A stretch of DNA of 64,000 nucleotides, from NCBI GenBank assembly GCA_031404815.1, contig JANNIH010000054.1:124001-188000 (forward strand), given 5' to 3'. Each line of letters starts with the position of its first letter. Positions within the stretch are counted from its first letter, which is position 1. Of the stretch, positions 8,301 to 18,700 are shown one piece after another. A program made the position numbers and the translations under genes. The DNA is from DASYKS01 sp031404815 (GTDB lineage Bacteria > Acidobacteriota > Thermoanaerobaculia > Multivoradales > UBA5704). The notes beneath the pieces are model-generated. The model saw only the letters and a list, made by a program, of their open reading frames with translations. It was not told the origin of the DNA and made no database searches.

Positions 8301-9623
8301 TCAGTTCGCCGGCCGAATCAGGTGTCCGTAGCGCAGCGGCTCACCCCTCTCCCAGGGCCGGTACTGGTTGCAGAAGTCGATCCGCTCGCCAAGCGTCGGG
8401 TGCGACGAGCGCCAGAGCTTGTAGAGCAGCCCCGGACGGGGATTGCTCAGGTTCTCCTGCTGGAGCTTGACGAAAGCGGTTGCCGCGGCATGGTTGTCGC
8501 GGGTTATCTCCAGGCCGAAAACGTCCGACTGGTGCTCAACGTAGCGACCGATCGCCATGATCGCGGGAGTCAGGACGAACATCACCAGGCTGAACAGCAG
8601 AACGATCAACGGCCACGAGGCGACATCCGAGAGCTCATGGAAGCCGAAGCGGCCACCCCATCGCGCAATCATCCCGCGGGCCAGGCGGTGGATCGAGTAG
8701 AGGCCGATCAGGATCAGCCCGAAACCGAGGCCGATCTGGAGCGGCACGTGACCGAGCACATAGTGGCCCATCTCGTGGCCCATGACGAACAACACCTCGC
8801 GCTCGTCGAGCTTCTTTAGGATCGTGTCCCAGAGAACCACCCGCTTGGTACCCCCGATTCCGGTGACGTAGGCGTTGACCTTCTCGGTGTCGACGCTCTT
8901 GTCGACTTCGAACACGCGGCTCCCTTCGATCCCGGCACGATCGGCGAGCGCGAGGATCTTCGCTTCGAGCGCCTGGTCCTTCATCGGGCCGAAATTGTTG
9001 AACAGGGGATCGAGCCAGACGGGCGAGATCACGAGCAGCAGAACGAGCAGCGGCACCGAGGCGAGCGAGGTCCACAGCCACCAACGGCGAGGGCTCTTCT
9101 TCAACATCAGGAAGGGGAGCCACAGGGTGGCCACGCTGCTGAAGATGCCGATCAAGAGGCCCTTTCCCGCATCGCTCCACCACTTCGCGGCGGTCTGGTT
9201 GGACAGCCCATAGGCGTGCTCGCGCACGAAGTCGGTCGAATAGGCGAGCGGCAGGCCGATCACGAACGTCAGGATCGTAAACAGTGCGAAGTAGATCGCG
9301 ATCGTCGGATACCAGCGCTTGCCGATCCTCTGGGCAAACGTACGCATTCGAGCGGAGAAACCGGAGAACAGGAGTAGGGCAGGTACCGCGAAACCCCACA
9401 GCAGATCGACCCACCAGATCGCAATGCCGCTCTCGTAGTAGCGCATCGCCTGCTCGCTCGGACTGGGAACCGCGACCGGACCGAGGTCGGCAGGTGCCGC
9501 GACCGCCGCCGAAGCGACCGGGTACTCCGCCGGTACCACCGTTTGCGCGGAGGCCGGGAGCGGCACGGAGACGAATCCCCAGACTGCGACAAGTACAAAA
9601 GCTGCGAAAGCTCGAGCGCCCAT
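8301..9623 (-). CDS. M48-family membrane zinc metallopeptidase (Ste24-like)
   Basis: 440 aa from the ATG at 9623, which follows GAGGAG closely; a longer in-frame extension is unlikely because it has no such site. A signal peptide is followed by several membrane segments, and the zinc motif HEMGH sits inside VMGHEMGHYVLGH. The third ligand region is probably EHQSDVFGLE. The layout (membrane helices, catalytic domain, two further helices, cytosolic tail with SSHPTLGERIDF) matches CAAX prenyl protease 1/Ste24-type peptidases, which act in membrane protein quality control in bacteria. It is divergent from the carboxylase gene. Confidence 0.9.
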   Translation of the reverse strand: MGARAFAAFVLVAVWGFVSVPLPASAQTVVPAEYPVASAAVAAPADLGPVAVPSPSEQAMRYYESGIAIWWVDLLWGFAVPALLLFSGFSARMRTFAQRIGKRWYPTIAIYFALFTILTFVIGLPLAYSTDFVREHAYGLSNQTAAKWWSDAGKGLLIGIFSSVATLWLPFLMLKKSPRRWWLWTSLASVPLLVLLLVISPVWLDPLFNNFGPMKDQALEAKILALADRAGIEGSRVFEVDKSVDTEKVNAYVTGIGGTKRVVLWDTILKKLDEREVLFVMGHEMGHYVLGHVPLQIGLGFGLILIGLYSIHRLARGMIARWGGRFGFHELSDVASWPLIVLLFSLVMFVLTPAIMAIGRYVEHQSDVFGLEITRDNHAAATAFVKLQQENLSNPRPGLLYKLWRSSHPTLGERIDFCNQYRPWERGEPLRYGHLIRPAN

Positions 9624-9699
9624 GTTTTTCTCCTCGGAGTGGCCGGAGAGGATACGCGGAAACGGGGGTTCCTCGGGTTCCAAGGTAAGATCCGCCGCC

Positions 9700-11259
9700 A
9701 TGAGCGACACCCGAGGAAAGCAGATCTCCGAGCTCAAAGAGCGGCTCGCCGCGGCCGAGGCGGGCGGTGGCCCGGATCGCGTCGCGCGTCAGCATAAAGA
9801 GGGCAAGCTGACCGCCCGCGAGCGGGTGGAGCTTTTGCTCGACCCGGGATCGTTCGTCGAGCTCGATGCCCTGGTCGCCCACCGTTGCCGCGACTTCGGT
9901 ATGGACGAGGTTAAATTCCCCGGTGATGGCGTGGTCTCCGGCTACGGCACGGTCGAGGGGCGACTGGTCTACGTCTTCGCCCAGGATTTCACCGTCTTTG
10001 GCGGCTCGCTGTCCGAGACCAACGCCCAGAAGATCTGCAAGATCATGGATCTTGCCGTCGAGAACGGCGCGCCGGTGATCGGTCTCAACGATTCGGGAGG
10101 CGCGCGAATCCAAGAGGGGGTGGCCTCGCTCGGCGGTTACGCCGACATCTTCCTGCGCAACACCCTCGCTTCCGGCGTCGTGCCGCAGATTTCGGCGATC
10201 CTTGGCCCCTGTGCAGGCGGCGCGGTCTACTCCCCCGCGATCACCGATTTCATCTTCATGGTCGAGGGGACGAGCTATATGTTCGTCACCGGGCCGGACG
10301 TGATCCGCACGGTGACCCACGAAGAGGTGACCAAAGAGGCCCTGGGAGGCGCCACCACTCATAGCGCGAAGAGTGGAGTTTGCCATTTCGTCCGCGGCAA
10401 CGATGCGGCCTGCCTGGCCGGCATTCGCGAGCTGCTCTCCTATCTGCCGAGCAACAACCTGGACGATCCGCCACCGGCCACTTCGGAAGACGACCCGTTC
10501 CGCGCCGCAGAGGCTCTCGACACGCTGGTCCCCTCCGACCCGAACAAGCCGTACGACATCAAGCAGTTGATCGGCTTGGTGGTCGACGACGGCAAATTTC
10601 TCGAAGTGCATGCCGACTTCGCGAAGAACCTGGTCGTCGGCTTCGCCCGTTTCGCCAACCAGTCGGTGGGCATTGTGGCCAACCAGCCGCAGTTCTTGGC
10701 CGGAGTGCTCGACATCGACGCCTCGCTCAAAGGCGCCCGGTTCGTCCGCTTCTGCGATGCTTTCAACCTCCCAATCGTCACCTTCGAGGACGTTCCCGGC
10801 TTTCTCCCAGGCACTCAGCAGGAATTCGGCGGCATCATCAAGCATGGCGCGAAGCTGCTCTATGCCTACGCCGAAGCGACCGTGCCGAAGATCACGATCA
10901 TCACCCGCAAGTCTTACGGCGGCGCCTACTGTGTGATGGCGAGCAAACACCTGCGCACCGACGTCAACCTCGCCTATCCGACCGCGGAGTTGGCCGTTAT
11001 GGGCCCTGAGGGCGCGGTCAACATTCTCTACAAGCGCGAACTCGACCGGGCGGGCGACAACGCCGCCGCGGTGCGGCAAGAAAAGGTCGCCGAATACCGG
11101 GCGAAGTTCTCGAACCCCTATATCGCCGCCGAGCGGGGCTTCTTGGACGCGGTGATCGAACCGCGCGAAACCCGGTCACATATCGTCAAAGCGCTGCGCC
11201 AGCTCGCGAGCAAGCGGCAGAGCTCACCCGCCAAGAAACACGGCAACATGCCACTCTAA
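9700..11259 (+). CDS. pccB: Acyl-CoA (propionyl-CoA) carboxylase beta subunit
   Basis: 519 aa carboxyltransferase with paired crotonase-like domains. It moves CO2 from carboxy-biotin to an acyl-CoA, probably propionyl-CoA, giving methylmalonyl-CoA. Signatures are FGGSLSETNAQKICKIMDLA, NDSGGARIQEGV with the first oxyanion Gly pair, GPCAGGAVYSPA, and in the C-terminal half VPGFLPGTQQEFGGIIKHGA and TRKSYGGAYCVM. The ATG at 9700 gives the usual N-terminus. The biotin-carrying alpha subunit is not in the window, so substrate choice rests on family resemblance. Confidence 0.88.
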   Translation: MSDTRGKQISELKERLAAAEAGGGPDRVARQHKEGKLTARERVELLLDPGSFVELDALVAHRCRDFGMDEVKFPGDGVVSGYGTVEGRLVYVFAQDFTVFGGSLSETNAQKICKIMDLAVENGAPVIGLNDSGGARIQEGVASLGGYADIFLRNTLASGVVPQISAILGPCAGGAVYSPAITDFIFMVEGTSYMFVTGPDVIRTVTHEEVTKEALGGATTHSAKSGVCHFVRGNDAACLAGIRELLSYLPSNNLDDPPPATSEDDPFRAAEALDTLVPSDPNKPYDIKQLIGLVVDDGKFLEVHADFAKNLVVGFARFANQSVGIVANQPQFLAGVLDIDASLKGARFVRFCDAFNLPIVTFEDVPGFLPGTQQEFGGIIKHGAKLLYAYAEATVPKITIITRKSYGGAYCVMASKHLRTDVNLAYPTAELAVMGPEGAVNILYKRELDRAGDNAAAVRQEKVAEYRAKFSNPYIAAERGFLDAVIEPRETRSHIVKALRQLASKRQSSPAKKHGNMPL

Positions 11260-11416
11260 CGAGCGACTCCAGCGCCGAGCACCTCTGGTGCGGGCCTGCT
11301 TTTTCTTGACAGCCCGCAGGCGCGTGCGACAAGCTGGGAGCATTCTTCGGTCGCGGTTTCGAAACACCGTCGCCGCGCGGCCGGTCATCACGTTACAGGG
11401 GACAGCAGGAGGGCTG

Positions 11417-11704
11417 ATGAGAGAGAAGGATCGCGATCTGCGGCGCCGGAGGCAAAGGCGCAACAAGCGCTTGGCCAAGCGTCTCCACGCGGAGACCTTG
11501 AAGAAGGCCGAAATCCAACAGGCTTCGAAGCGGGCGGCGAAGAAGGCTTCGAACGACGCGGCAGCCGCAGCGGAGACCGCGGCTGCCGAAGAGAAAAAGA
11601 AGCCGGCGGCAAAAAAGGCTCCCGCGGCGAAGAAAGCTCCCGCCAAGAAAGCTTCCGCCCAGGGAGCGGCCGGTGCGGAGCCGGATTCGGGAAGCGAAGC
11701 GTAA
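11417..11704 (+). CDS. Small basic Lys/Ala-rich protein
   Basis: 95 aa from an ATG seven bases after... AGGAGGG at 11407-11413. Residues 1-30 are strongly basic (REKDRDLRRRRQRRNKRLAK). The rest is a low-complexity Ala/Lys tail with KKAPAAKKAPAKKAS repeats like histone H1-like or AAKK-tail nucleoid proteins, ending acidic. It probably binds nucleic acid or the ribosome; no specific role is shown. TTGACA at 11306-11311 could be a -35, but the -10 is poor. A terminator follows directly, so this is a single-gene unit. Confidence 0.75.
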   Translation: MREKDRDLRRRRQRRNKRLAKRLHAETLKKAEIQQASKRAAKKASNDAAAAAETAAAEEKKKPAAKKAPAAKKAPAKKASAQGAAGAEPDSGSEA

Positions 11705-11733
11705 GCTCCGCTTCTAGGGCCTGGGCGAAAGAA

Positions 11734-11761
11734 GGCGCCTGAGCGAGAAGGCGCCCCTTTT
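11734..11761 (+). terminator. Rho-independent terminator after the basic protein gene
   Basis: GGCGCCT (11734-11740) pairs with AGGCGCC (11749-11755) across an eight-base loop, followed by CCTTTT. Confidence 0.75.
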
Positions 11762-11967
11762 GTCCCGGATACCAGAGACAAACCGCTCGCGAGGTCGCGC
11801 CACCGGCCGATCACCTGCTGATCGCCAAAACGCTCCTCTCGGGCGGTTTTCCTTGCCGGCGGGCCTTCGCGGGTCCCTCTCTCGTCCGCTCCCGAGCCCA
11901 ACCGGTCGCTTCGGCCCTAGGCCGGCCGTTCCCATTCGGATCGACTTATTTTCAAAAGAGGATAGCC
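11762..11967 (+). promoter_or_regulatory. glyA upstream leader region
   Basis: About 200 non-coding bases between the terminator and glyA. A hairpin can form from AAAACGC and GCGGTTTT near 11827-11851 with one bulge. An SD-like AAGAGGA lies about 6 bases before the glyA ATG. I find no consensus core of the glycine or tetrahydrofolate riboswitches, so any regulatory role is open. Confidence 0.3.
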
Positions 11968-13221
11968 ATGCCCGACTACCGCTCGCTCAAGGCTGTGGAC
12001 CCCGATATCTGGCAGGCGATCGCCGACGAGCGCTCACGCCAGAACGACGGCCTCGAGCTGATCGCATCCGAGAATTTCGTCAGCCGCGCTGTGCTCGAAG
12101 CAGTCGGCAGCGTGATGACGAACAAGTATGCCGAGGGCTATCCCGGCAAGCGCTATTACGGCGGCTGCGAGTTCGTCGATGTCGCGGAGCGTCTGGCGAT
12201 CGAGCGGGCCAAGGAGCTGTTCGGAGCCGAGCATGTCAACGTCCAGGCACACAGCGGGACGAGCGCGAACATGGCGGTCTATTTCGCGATGCTCCGTCCG
12301 GGCGACAAGCTGATGGGCCTGGATCTCGCCTGCGGCGGGCATTTGACCCATGGTCACCGGCTCTCTTACTCGGGGCGCGACTTTGAGGTTGCGGCTTACG
12401 GGGTCGATCGGCAGACGGAACGGATCGACTACGAGGCCGTTCTCGCACAGGCGCTCGCAGAGCGGCCGAAGTTGATCGTGGTCGGCGCCTCGGCTTATAG
12501 CCGCATCCTCGACTTCGCCCGCTTCCGAGAGATCGCCGATCAGGCGGGCGCCCTGCTGATGGCCGACATGGCGCACATCGCGGGACTGGTTGCTGCCGGC
12601 ATTCACCCCTCGCCGGTACCGCACTGCCATTTCGTCACTTCGACCACCCACAAGACGCTCCGTGGCCCGCGCGGCGGCCTGGTCCTGTGTAAAGCTGAAT
12701 ACGCCAAGGAGATCGACCGTGCGGTCTTCCCAGGCATCCAGGGTGGACCGCTGATGCACATCATTGCGGCCAAGGCGGTGGCGTTCCGCGAGGCGCTGTC
12801 CGACGAGTTCCGCGCCTATTCGAGCCAGGTCATAGCCAATGCCCGGCGCCTCGCGGCCCGGCTCGCCGAGAACGGCCTGCGCATCGTCTCGGGCGGCACC
12901 GACAACCATCTTTTCCTGGTCGATGTCGCGGTCGCCGGAACCACCGGGAAAGTGGCGGAGAAAGCGCTCGAGGCGGCCGGGATCACGGTCAACAAGAACA
13001 CCATCCCGTTCGACCCGCAACCGCCGATGGTCGCCTCCGGCGTCCGCATCGGGACTGCGGCGATCACCACCCGGAGCATGAAAGAAGACGAGATGGACCA
13101 GGTCGGCGACCTGATCGCCGAAGTCCTAAAAGACGCCGACGATCCGGCCGTCCACGCCGCAGTCCGCACCCGCGTCCGCGACCTCTGCGCGCACTTCCCG
13201 CTCTACGATCCGTTGATGTAG
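11968..13221 (+). CDS. glyA: Serine hydroxymethyltransferase
   Basis: 417 aa, the standard bacterial length. It interconverts serine and glycine with tetrahydrofolate, supplying one-carbon units. LIASENFVS and YPGKRYYGGCE are N-terminal hallmarks, and the PLP-binding lysine is K229 in TSTTHKTLRGPRGG. The C-terminal RIGTAAITTR segment is also typical. It is convergent with folC, with a 19-base overlap of the 3' ends, so no terminator separates them. The pairing with a folate gene fits one-carbon metabolism but may be chance. Confidence 0.97.
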   Translation: MPDYRSLKAVDPDIWQAIADERSRQNDGLELIASENFVSRAVLEAVGSVMTNKYAEGYPGKRYYGGCEFVDVAERLAIERAKELFGAEHVNVQAHSGTSANMAVYFAMLRPGDKLMGLDLACGGHLTHGHRLSYSGRDFEVAAYGVDRQTERIDYEAVLAQALAERPKLIVVGASAYSRILDFARFREIADQAGALLMADMAHIAGLVAAGIHPSPVPHCHFVTSTTHKTLRGPRGGLVLCKAEYAKEIDRAVFPGIQGGPLMHIIAAKAVAFREALSDEFRAYSSQVIANARRLAARLAENGLRIVSGGTDNHLFLVDVAVAGTTGKVAEKALEAAGITVNKNTIPFDPQPPMVASGVRIGTAAITTRSMKEDEMDQVGDLIAEVLKDADDPAVHAAVRTRVRDLCAHFPLYDPLM

Positions 13222-14516
13222 GCGCGCACAGCACCGATCAGGAAGATCGAACCGCAGACGACCAAGGGGCGCCGGCTCATCACGAGCGCATGTTCAAGCG
13301 CCTCGTCCAGATCGGGGATCACCTCGGCAACGGTTCCGGGCGGGAGCAGCATGGCCAGATCCGCCGGATTTTTCGCTCGCGGCGAGGGCGGGGCGGTGAG
13401 AACGATTCGCGCGGCGTGCGGCACCAGGTGCCCGAGCATCTCCGCGGCGTCTTTGTCGCCCAAGAGGCCGAGCAACAGATCCACCCGCTCGCCGGTCTCC
13501 GCTAGCCGCTCAGCCAGGAAGCGACCGAGCATTTCGGCGCCTTCCGGATTGTGCGCGGCATCGAGGACGACCCGCTTGGCCGAGCCGTCGCCGATGTCGA
13601 ACTGGATGGATTCCAGCCGTCCGGGCCAGCGGCAGGTGGCCACCCCGCGGGTGATCGCCCCGTCGTCGATGCGGTTCCAACCGAGGTCCGAGAGCTGTTC
13701 CGCCGCTGCGACCGCGAGCCCCACGTTGCGCAGTTGGTGCGCGCCGGGCAGCGCAAGTTCCAACGAATAGTTGGCGTTGGGCGTTTCGAGCTCGACCTCC
13801 TGGCCGTCCCAACCGCGTGATCGTACCGCGACGATCCGCACCCGGTCCGGCGCCGAGTCGAGCCGCGCACCGACACGAGCCGCCTCGGTGCGCACCGAGG
13901 TCATTGCCTCGGATGCTTCGATCCAGGCGATCGCGGGGCGGCCAGGGCGAAGAATGCCGGCTTTCTCGCGGGCGATGGCGGTCAGAGTATCGCCCAGCAT
14001 CTCTCTATGCTCGAGGCTGATCGAAGTGATCAGCGAGAGGATCGGCTCGGCCACGTTGGTTGCATCGAGCCGGCCGCCGAGCCCGACTTCGAGCACCGAT
14101 AGATCGGCACGCTCCTCGGCGAACCAGAGGAATGCTGCGAGCGTCATCGCTTCGAAATAGGTGGGCAGACCGTCGCCCGCGCGCTCGGTGGTTAGGACGA
14201 TGCGCGCGAGCAGGCGGCCGAGCGCAGCGCTTTCGATCGACGCGCCGTCGAGCTGCAGGCGCTCTTCGACCCGTTCCAGGTGGGGGGAGGTATAGAGGGC
14301 GGTGCGGTATCCGGCGGCCCGCGTGATCGAAGCGAGCAGCGCGGAGGTCGAGCCCTTGCCATTCGAGCCGGCGATCAGGACCGTCGGAACCGCCCGCTCC
14401 GGATTGCCGAATCTGGCGAGCAGCTCGCGCACCTTCTCGAGCCCGAGCCGGATGCCGAGGCCTTCGAGGCGACGGAGGATCGCGTCTGCGTCCTTGGGGA
14501 GGTCCGGTACTTCCAC
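13203..14516 (-). CDS. folC: Folylpolyglutamate synthase / dihydrofolate synthase
   Basis: 437 aa Mur-ligase-type enzyme that adds glutamate to folates. The P-loop is VLIAGSNGKGSTSALLAS at about residues 45-62, with TSPHLERVEERLQLDG and EVGLGGRLDATN downstream. AHNPEGAEMLGRFL is the C-terminal domain signature. It lies 22 bases after accD, a pairing (accD-folC) common in bacteria. The last 19 bases overlap the end of glyA on the other strand. Confidence 0.95.
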   Translation of the reverse strand: MEVPDLPKDADAILRRLEGLGIRLGLEKVRELLARFGNPERAVPTVLIAGSNGKGSTSALLASITRAAGYRTALYTSPHLERVEERLQLDGASIESAALGRLLARIVLTTERAGDGLPTYFEAMTLAAFLWFAEERADLSVLEVGLGGRLDATNVAEPILSLITSISLEHREMLGDTLTAIAREKAGILRPGRPAIAWIEASEAMTSVRTEAARVGARLDSAPDRVRIVAVRSRGWDGQEVELETPNANYSLELALPGAHQLRNVGLAVAAAEQLSDLGWNRIDDGAITRGVATCRWPGRLESIQFDIGDGSAKRVVLDAAHNPEGAEMLGRFLAERLAETGERVDLLLGLLGDKDAAEMLGHLVPHAARIVLTAPPSPRAKNPADLAMLLPPGTVAEVIPDLDEALEHALVMSRRPLVVCGSIFLIGAVRAYINGS

Positions 14517-14538
14517 CGGTTGGTTCGCTTCGAGTTCG

Positions 14539-15390
14539 TTAGTCGCGGGTCAGGTGTTCGAGGCAGCGCGCGATCGTGCTCTTGAGTTCGGGCCGCGGTA
14601 CCACACGGTCGAGAAAACCATGTTCAAGCAAAAACTCGCTGGTTTGAAACCCTTCAGGCAGGCTCTGCCGGATCGTCTGCTCGATCACGCGGGGACCCGC
14701 GAAGCCGATCAGCGCACCCGGCTCGGCGAGATTCAGGTCGCCGAGCATGGCGAACGACGCGGTGACCCCGCCCGTGGTCGGATCGGTGAGGATCGACAGA
14801 TAGGGGAGGCGCGCCTCGCGTAGGCGGGCGAGCGCGGCGCTGATCTTCGCCATCTGCATCAGGGAGAGCACCCCCTCCTGCATCCGGGCACCGCCCGAGG
14901 CGGAGACCACGATCAGCGGCAGCTTCTTGTCGATTGCGCGCTCCGCGGCGCGGGCGATCTTCTCGCCCACCACCGAGCCCATCGAGCCGCCCATGAAGCG
15001 GTACTCCATGGCGGCGAGGACGACCGACCGACCTTCGATCCGGCCTTGGACGACGACCACCGCGTCGCGCTCGCCGACCGCCAGTTGGTAGCTCTTGATC
15101 CGGTCTTTGTACCGCTTGCTATCCTTGAATTGCAGCGGATCGACGGGCGAGATGTCGGAGAACAGCTCGCGCCCAACCGGCTCGTCGAGCAGCATCGCGA
15201 TCCGCAGGCGAGCGTCGACCCGGAAGTGATAGCCGCATTTCGGACAGACCTGGAGGCTGCGCTCGAGATCGCGGGAATAGATGATCTGTTTGCAGCCTTC
15301 GCACTTCACCCAGAGCCCTTCGGGGACCGTGCTCCTCGAGCGGTCCTCGCGGACCGGCATCGGCTTCTTGGTCTTGCGAAACCAGGCCAT
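14539..15390 (-). CDS. accD: Acetyl-CoA carboxylase carboxyltransferase beta subunit
   Basis: 283 aa. It catalyses the carboxyl transfer step of malonyl-CoA synthesis together with AccA, which is not in this window. The N-terminal four-cysteine zinc finger is visible as CEGC at about residues 30-33 and CPKC at about 49-52. The crotonase-like core contains SASGGARMQEGVLSLMQM and TDPTTGGVTASFAMLGD, the latter a strong AccD hallmark. It precedes folC in an operon. The 138 bases before it hold no other gene. Confidence 0.96.
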   Translation of the reverse strand: MAWFRKTKKPMPVREDRSRSTVPEGLWVKCEGCKQIIYSRDLERSLQVCPKCGYHFRVDARLRIAMLLDEPVGRELFSDISPVDPLQFKDSKRYKDRIKSYQLAVGERDAVVVVQGRIEGRSVVLAAMEYRFMGGSMGSVVGEKIARAAERAIDKKLPLIVVSASGGARMQEGVLSLMQMAKISAALARLREARLPYLSILTDPTTGGVTASFAMLGDLNLAEPGALIGFAGPRVIEQTIRQSLPEGFQTSEFLLEHGFLDRVVPRPELKSTIARCLEHLTRD

Positions 15391-15528
15391 GGGAATCGAC
15401 CGGATGATGCTGCGAGGTCACCCGTCGGACCCGGTGCCGAGAACTCGGATCGCCGGGTGCGAAGCCGCCTGCGCGAGGTCGAGCGAGATTCTTGAAGCTC
15501 AGCTCTCGGCGCAGCGTCTACGGGTGAC

Positions 15529-15762
15529 TCAAGCTTCGCCGGAACCTGCCTCTTCGGCTTCGAGATCGTTCGAGATACCCAACCGAAGGCAAGCGGCATC
15601 GTACATCTGTCGCGCGCCCTTCTTGCCGTTCTGCAGCTCGGCCAGGCGATCTTTTACCTTGGCGAGTTCCTCCTCGATCGAGCGATCGAGGTCTTCGATC
15701 TCCTGACGTGTGGTGGCCAGGATGTTTTCGTAGAATTTCCGCTGCTGGTCGTTCAGGCTCAT
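15529..15762 (-). CDS. Small coiled-coil protein
   Basis: 77 aa. The ATG at 15762 is chosen over a TTG one codon earlier because GGAGGA stands six bases before it. Residues about 8-50 are heptad-like with many Glu, Lys and Leu (ATTRQEIEDLDRSIEEELAK), so a coiled coil is likely. The family is unknown. It lies 26 bases downstream of the kinase-TonB fusion and is surely co-transcribed with it, so it could be a partner or scaffold for that protein. Confidence 0.65.
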   Translation of the reverse strand: MSLNDQQRKFYENILATTRQEIEDLDRSIEEELAKVKDRLAELQNGKKGARQMYDAACLRLGISNDLEAEEAGSGEA

Positions 15763-15787
15763 CAATCTTCCTCCCGCGGCTTGCCGT

Positions 15788-18700
15788 CTACAGCTTGAAT
15801 GGGACGCGCAAGCGGGTCCACATTTTCACGCGGACTCCGCCTTTGGTCGCAGGGCGATACTTGGCGCCTCGCGCAGCGGCGAGCGCGGACTCGTTGATGC
15901 CCACTTTTTGCTTGATCGGCTCGACCAACCGCGCTTCTTGTACCCTGCCGTTCTCGTCCACGAGCACCGACAGGACGACCACCCCCTGCACGCCAAGCTG
16001 TTTGGCGAGCGCAGGATACCCCGGTTTCGGAGCGCTGGCAAGCTGCGGAGGGTTCACTCCCGGTCCGGGCTCGACGAGGTCTCCCTCGCGCACGCGCGGC
16101 GCTTCCTCCTCCTGAGGGGCTGGCGCGGGCGGCTCTGGGCGACGCTCCTCCACCCTGGTCGCTTCGGGCGCAGGCTCGGGGCGACGTTCTTCCACCTGTG
16201 GGGTTGGCTCGGAAACCTCCGGAGTTGCCGGGGCCGAAGAGACGGCGGTAGGAGAGGCCGGCTCTGGAGGCCGGTTCTTGTCGGCAGACTTCGCTTCGGC
16301 CGCCATCTGCTCGCGCAGCTTCCGTTCTTTCTCGTCGAACTGCTTCTTCAGCTCCGCTTCGGTCTTCGCCACCGCCTGACCGACCAGACCGGTGAGGTCG
16401 GTTTGCAGCGCAGACCCGGGCGCGGTCGCGTCGGCCGGCGCCACGTCCGGAGCCCCCGCAGGAGCGGGAACGATCGGCGCGCCGCCGGGGGCCGGATTCG
16501 CGGAGGCCTTGGTTCTGTCGCGAGCGATCCAAAGTGCACCGGCCAGAGCGGCGAGCACGAGAACGGCGAGGGTGATCCAAAGTACCGCACGGCTCTTACC
16601 GACAGGCGCAGAAACCGGAACGTCCGCCAACGGCGCGACCGCTTCGACGATCGGCTCCGTCGCCAGCTCGGGCACGGGCGGCGAAGTAGAGGGGCCCGCC
16701 GCTGCTGAAGCTGCTGGAGGGGTGGGGGCGGGCGGGGCCGCAACCGGCGCCGACGCGATTGGAGTTTCCGCAACCGGCGGCAGCGGGTCCGGCGTCGGCG
16801 GCTCGGTCGGAACGGTTGCCGCTTCGAGCCGGCGGACATAAGCCGCAAGGTCGGTGTGCGAGAGCGTCGGTCTCTGCTCGTAGAGCACCGCACCCAGCCG
16901 CTGCTCCATCTCGCCCGCGGTCTGGAAACGATCGGCGGGGTCGTGAGCGAGCGCTTGACGGGCGATCGCGTCGATCTCGACCGAGATTGACGGATCGAGA
17001 TCGCGCGGGCTCCGCACCCGACCCTCGCGCACGGCTTCGAGGACCGAAATCTCACTATCGCCTGCGAACAACCGCTCTCCGGTGAGCATTTCGAACAGCA
17101 GCGTGCCGAGCGAGAAGATGTCCGAACGAGCGTCGACCGGTCGGCCCCAAGCCTGTTCGGGCGACATGTACTGAAGCTTGCCCTTGAGCGCGCCGATCTG
17201 CGTTTGCCCGGCCTGGGTCACCGCCTTGGCGATCCCGAAATCGCACAGCTTGATGTCGCCGTCGCGGCTGATCAGAACGTTTTGCGGCGAGACGTCGCGA
17301 TGGACCAGACCGAGCGCACGCCCCTCGAAGTCGCTCTTCCGGTGCGCATGCTCGAGCGCACCGGCGACGTGATGCGCGATCAGCAGCGAGAGGCCAATCG
17401 GAATAGGCATCCGCTTCTGGCGCGCGAGATTGCCGATCGTGCGCAGGTCACGCCCTTCGACATACTCCATCGCAATGAAGTAGTCGTTCGCTATCTTTCC
17501 CAGCTCGTAAATGTGAATGATGTTCGGGTGCGACAGCTGAGCGGCGAGCTTCGCCTCGTCGATGAACATGCTCACGAACTCGGCGTTGTGGGTCATGTGC
17601 GGCAGGATCTTCTTGATCGCCACGGTCTTCTGGAAGCCCTCGAGGCCGCGCATGCGCGCCTTCCAGACCTCGGCCATGCCACCGACCGCGATTCGCTCGA
17701 GCAGCGTGTACTGGCCGAACCGCTGGCCCTCCGCCTCGTCCGTGAACACCGGAATGCGCTGCGTCGCGAGCGAACTCATTGGTTCCACCGTAACCGGTGC
17801 GGCGGGAGGAGTGGGCGGGGCCTGGCGAAGCAAAGGCTCGGGAGGGGGAGGAGCCTGGGGCGCAGGCGGAGCGGGCAGAGCGGGCGGCGGCGCGGAGGAT
17901 GGCGCCGCGGGCGGGCGGGTGGGCGTTGCGGAGGGAGCCCCCCCAGGAGCCGACGGCCGAGAGGGACGGGCGAGCTGTTCGATCGCGGCGAAGTCGAGAT
18001 CCGCCTTCGAGCGCACGCCGGTGGCTTCGATCGGTTTTGCCGGCACAGTGGCTGTCGGAGTCCGAGGGGCCAACGGAGTCGGCGGGGTAGCCGAGGTGGT
18101 CGAGGTGGTCGAGGTGGTCGAACGGACCACCGGCTCAGGGGTCGTCGCCAGGGCAGGCGTTGTCGTGGAACGTGGCGCAGGGGTGCTCGCCCGTCCCCCC
18201 ATCTGCAAGCTCGAAAGCGTCTTGGAGAGCAGTGCCTCGACGTCGGTTGCCGGCATCTCGCCGGATTTCTTCGCTCCGGCAGAAGGAGTGGGTGTCAAGG
18301 TGCGTGGTCGCGGCAGAGCGCCCCCCCCGAACACTCCGGAGAGCGTCTGCTCCAGCTTCCGCTCGATCGCTCCCTGATCCGTGCCGGCCGCAGCGAATCC
18401 GGTCGGCAGCGCCGGGCTCGGGGCCTCCGACTCGGTCGGCCGCCGGAGGTCATCTTCGACCTCGGCGAGGACGTCGCCAAAAATATCTTTGGACGTCAGC
18501 TGCTGATCGTCCGTATCGGCGACCCGCGCGCGGGCCGGGTCGCGGCGGGCGGCGAGCGCCCGACGGACCGTAAGGCGCAGATCCTGATCGGAGAATGGCT
18601 TGATCAGAAACTCGTCCGCTTCGATCGCCGCCGCATCGACACCTTCCAGAGACTCCGGCATCAGGGCGACCACCCCGGGGCCTCCGGAGCGGCGAGAGAA

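Noticed and set aside
8635..11079. Long (814 aa) minus-strand open frame across the protease and carboxylase genes
   Set aside because: It is antisense to well-recognised proteins, a usual effect of high GC; its translation has no domain.
11762..11967. Glycine or tetrahydrofolate riboswitch before glyA
   Set aside because: I could not find the conserved cores of either class.
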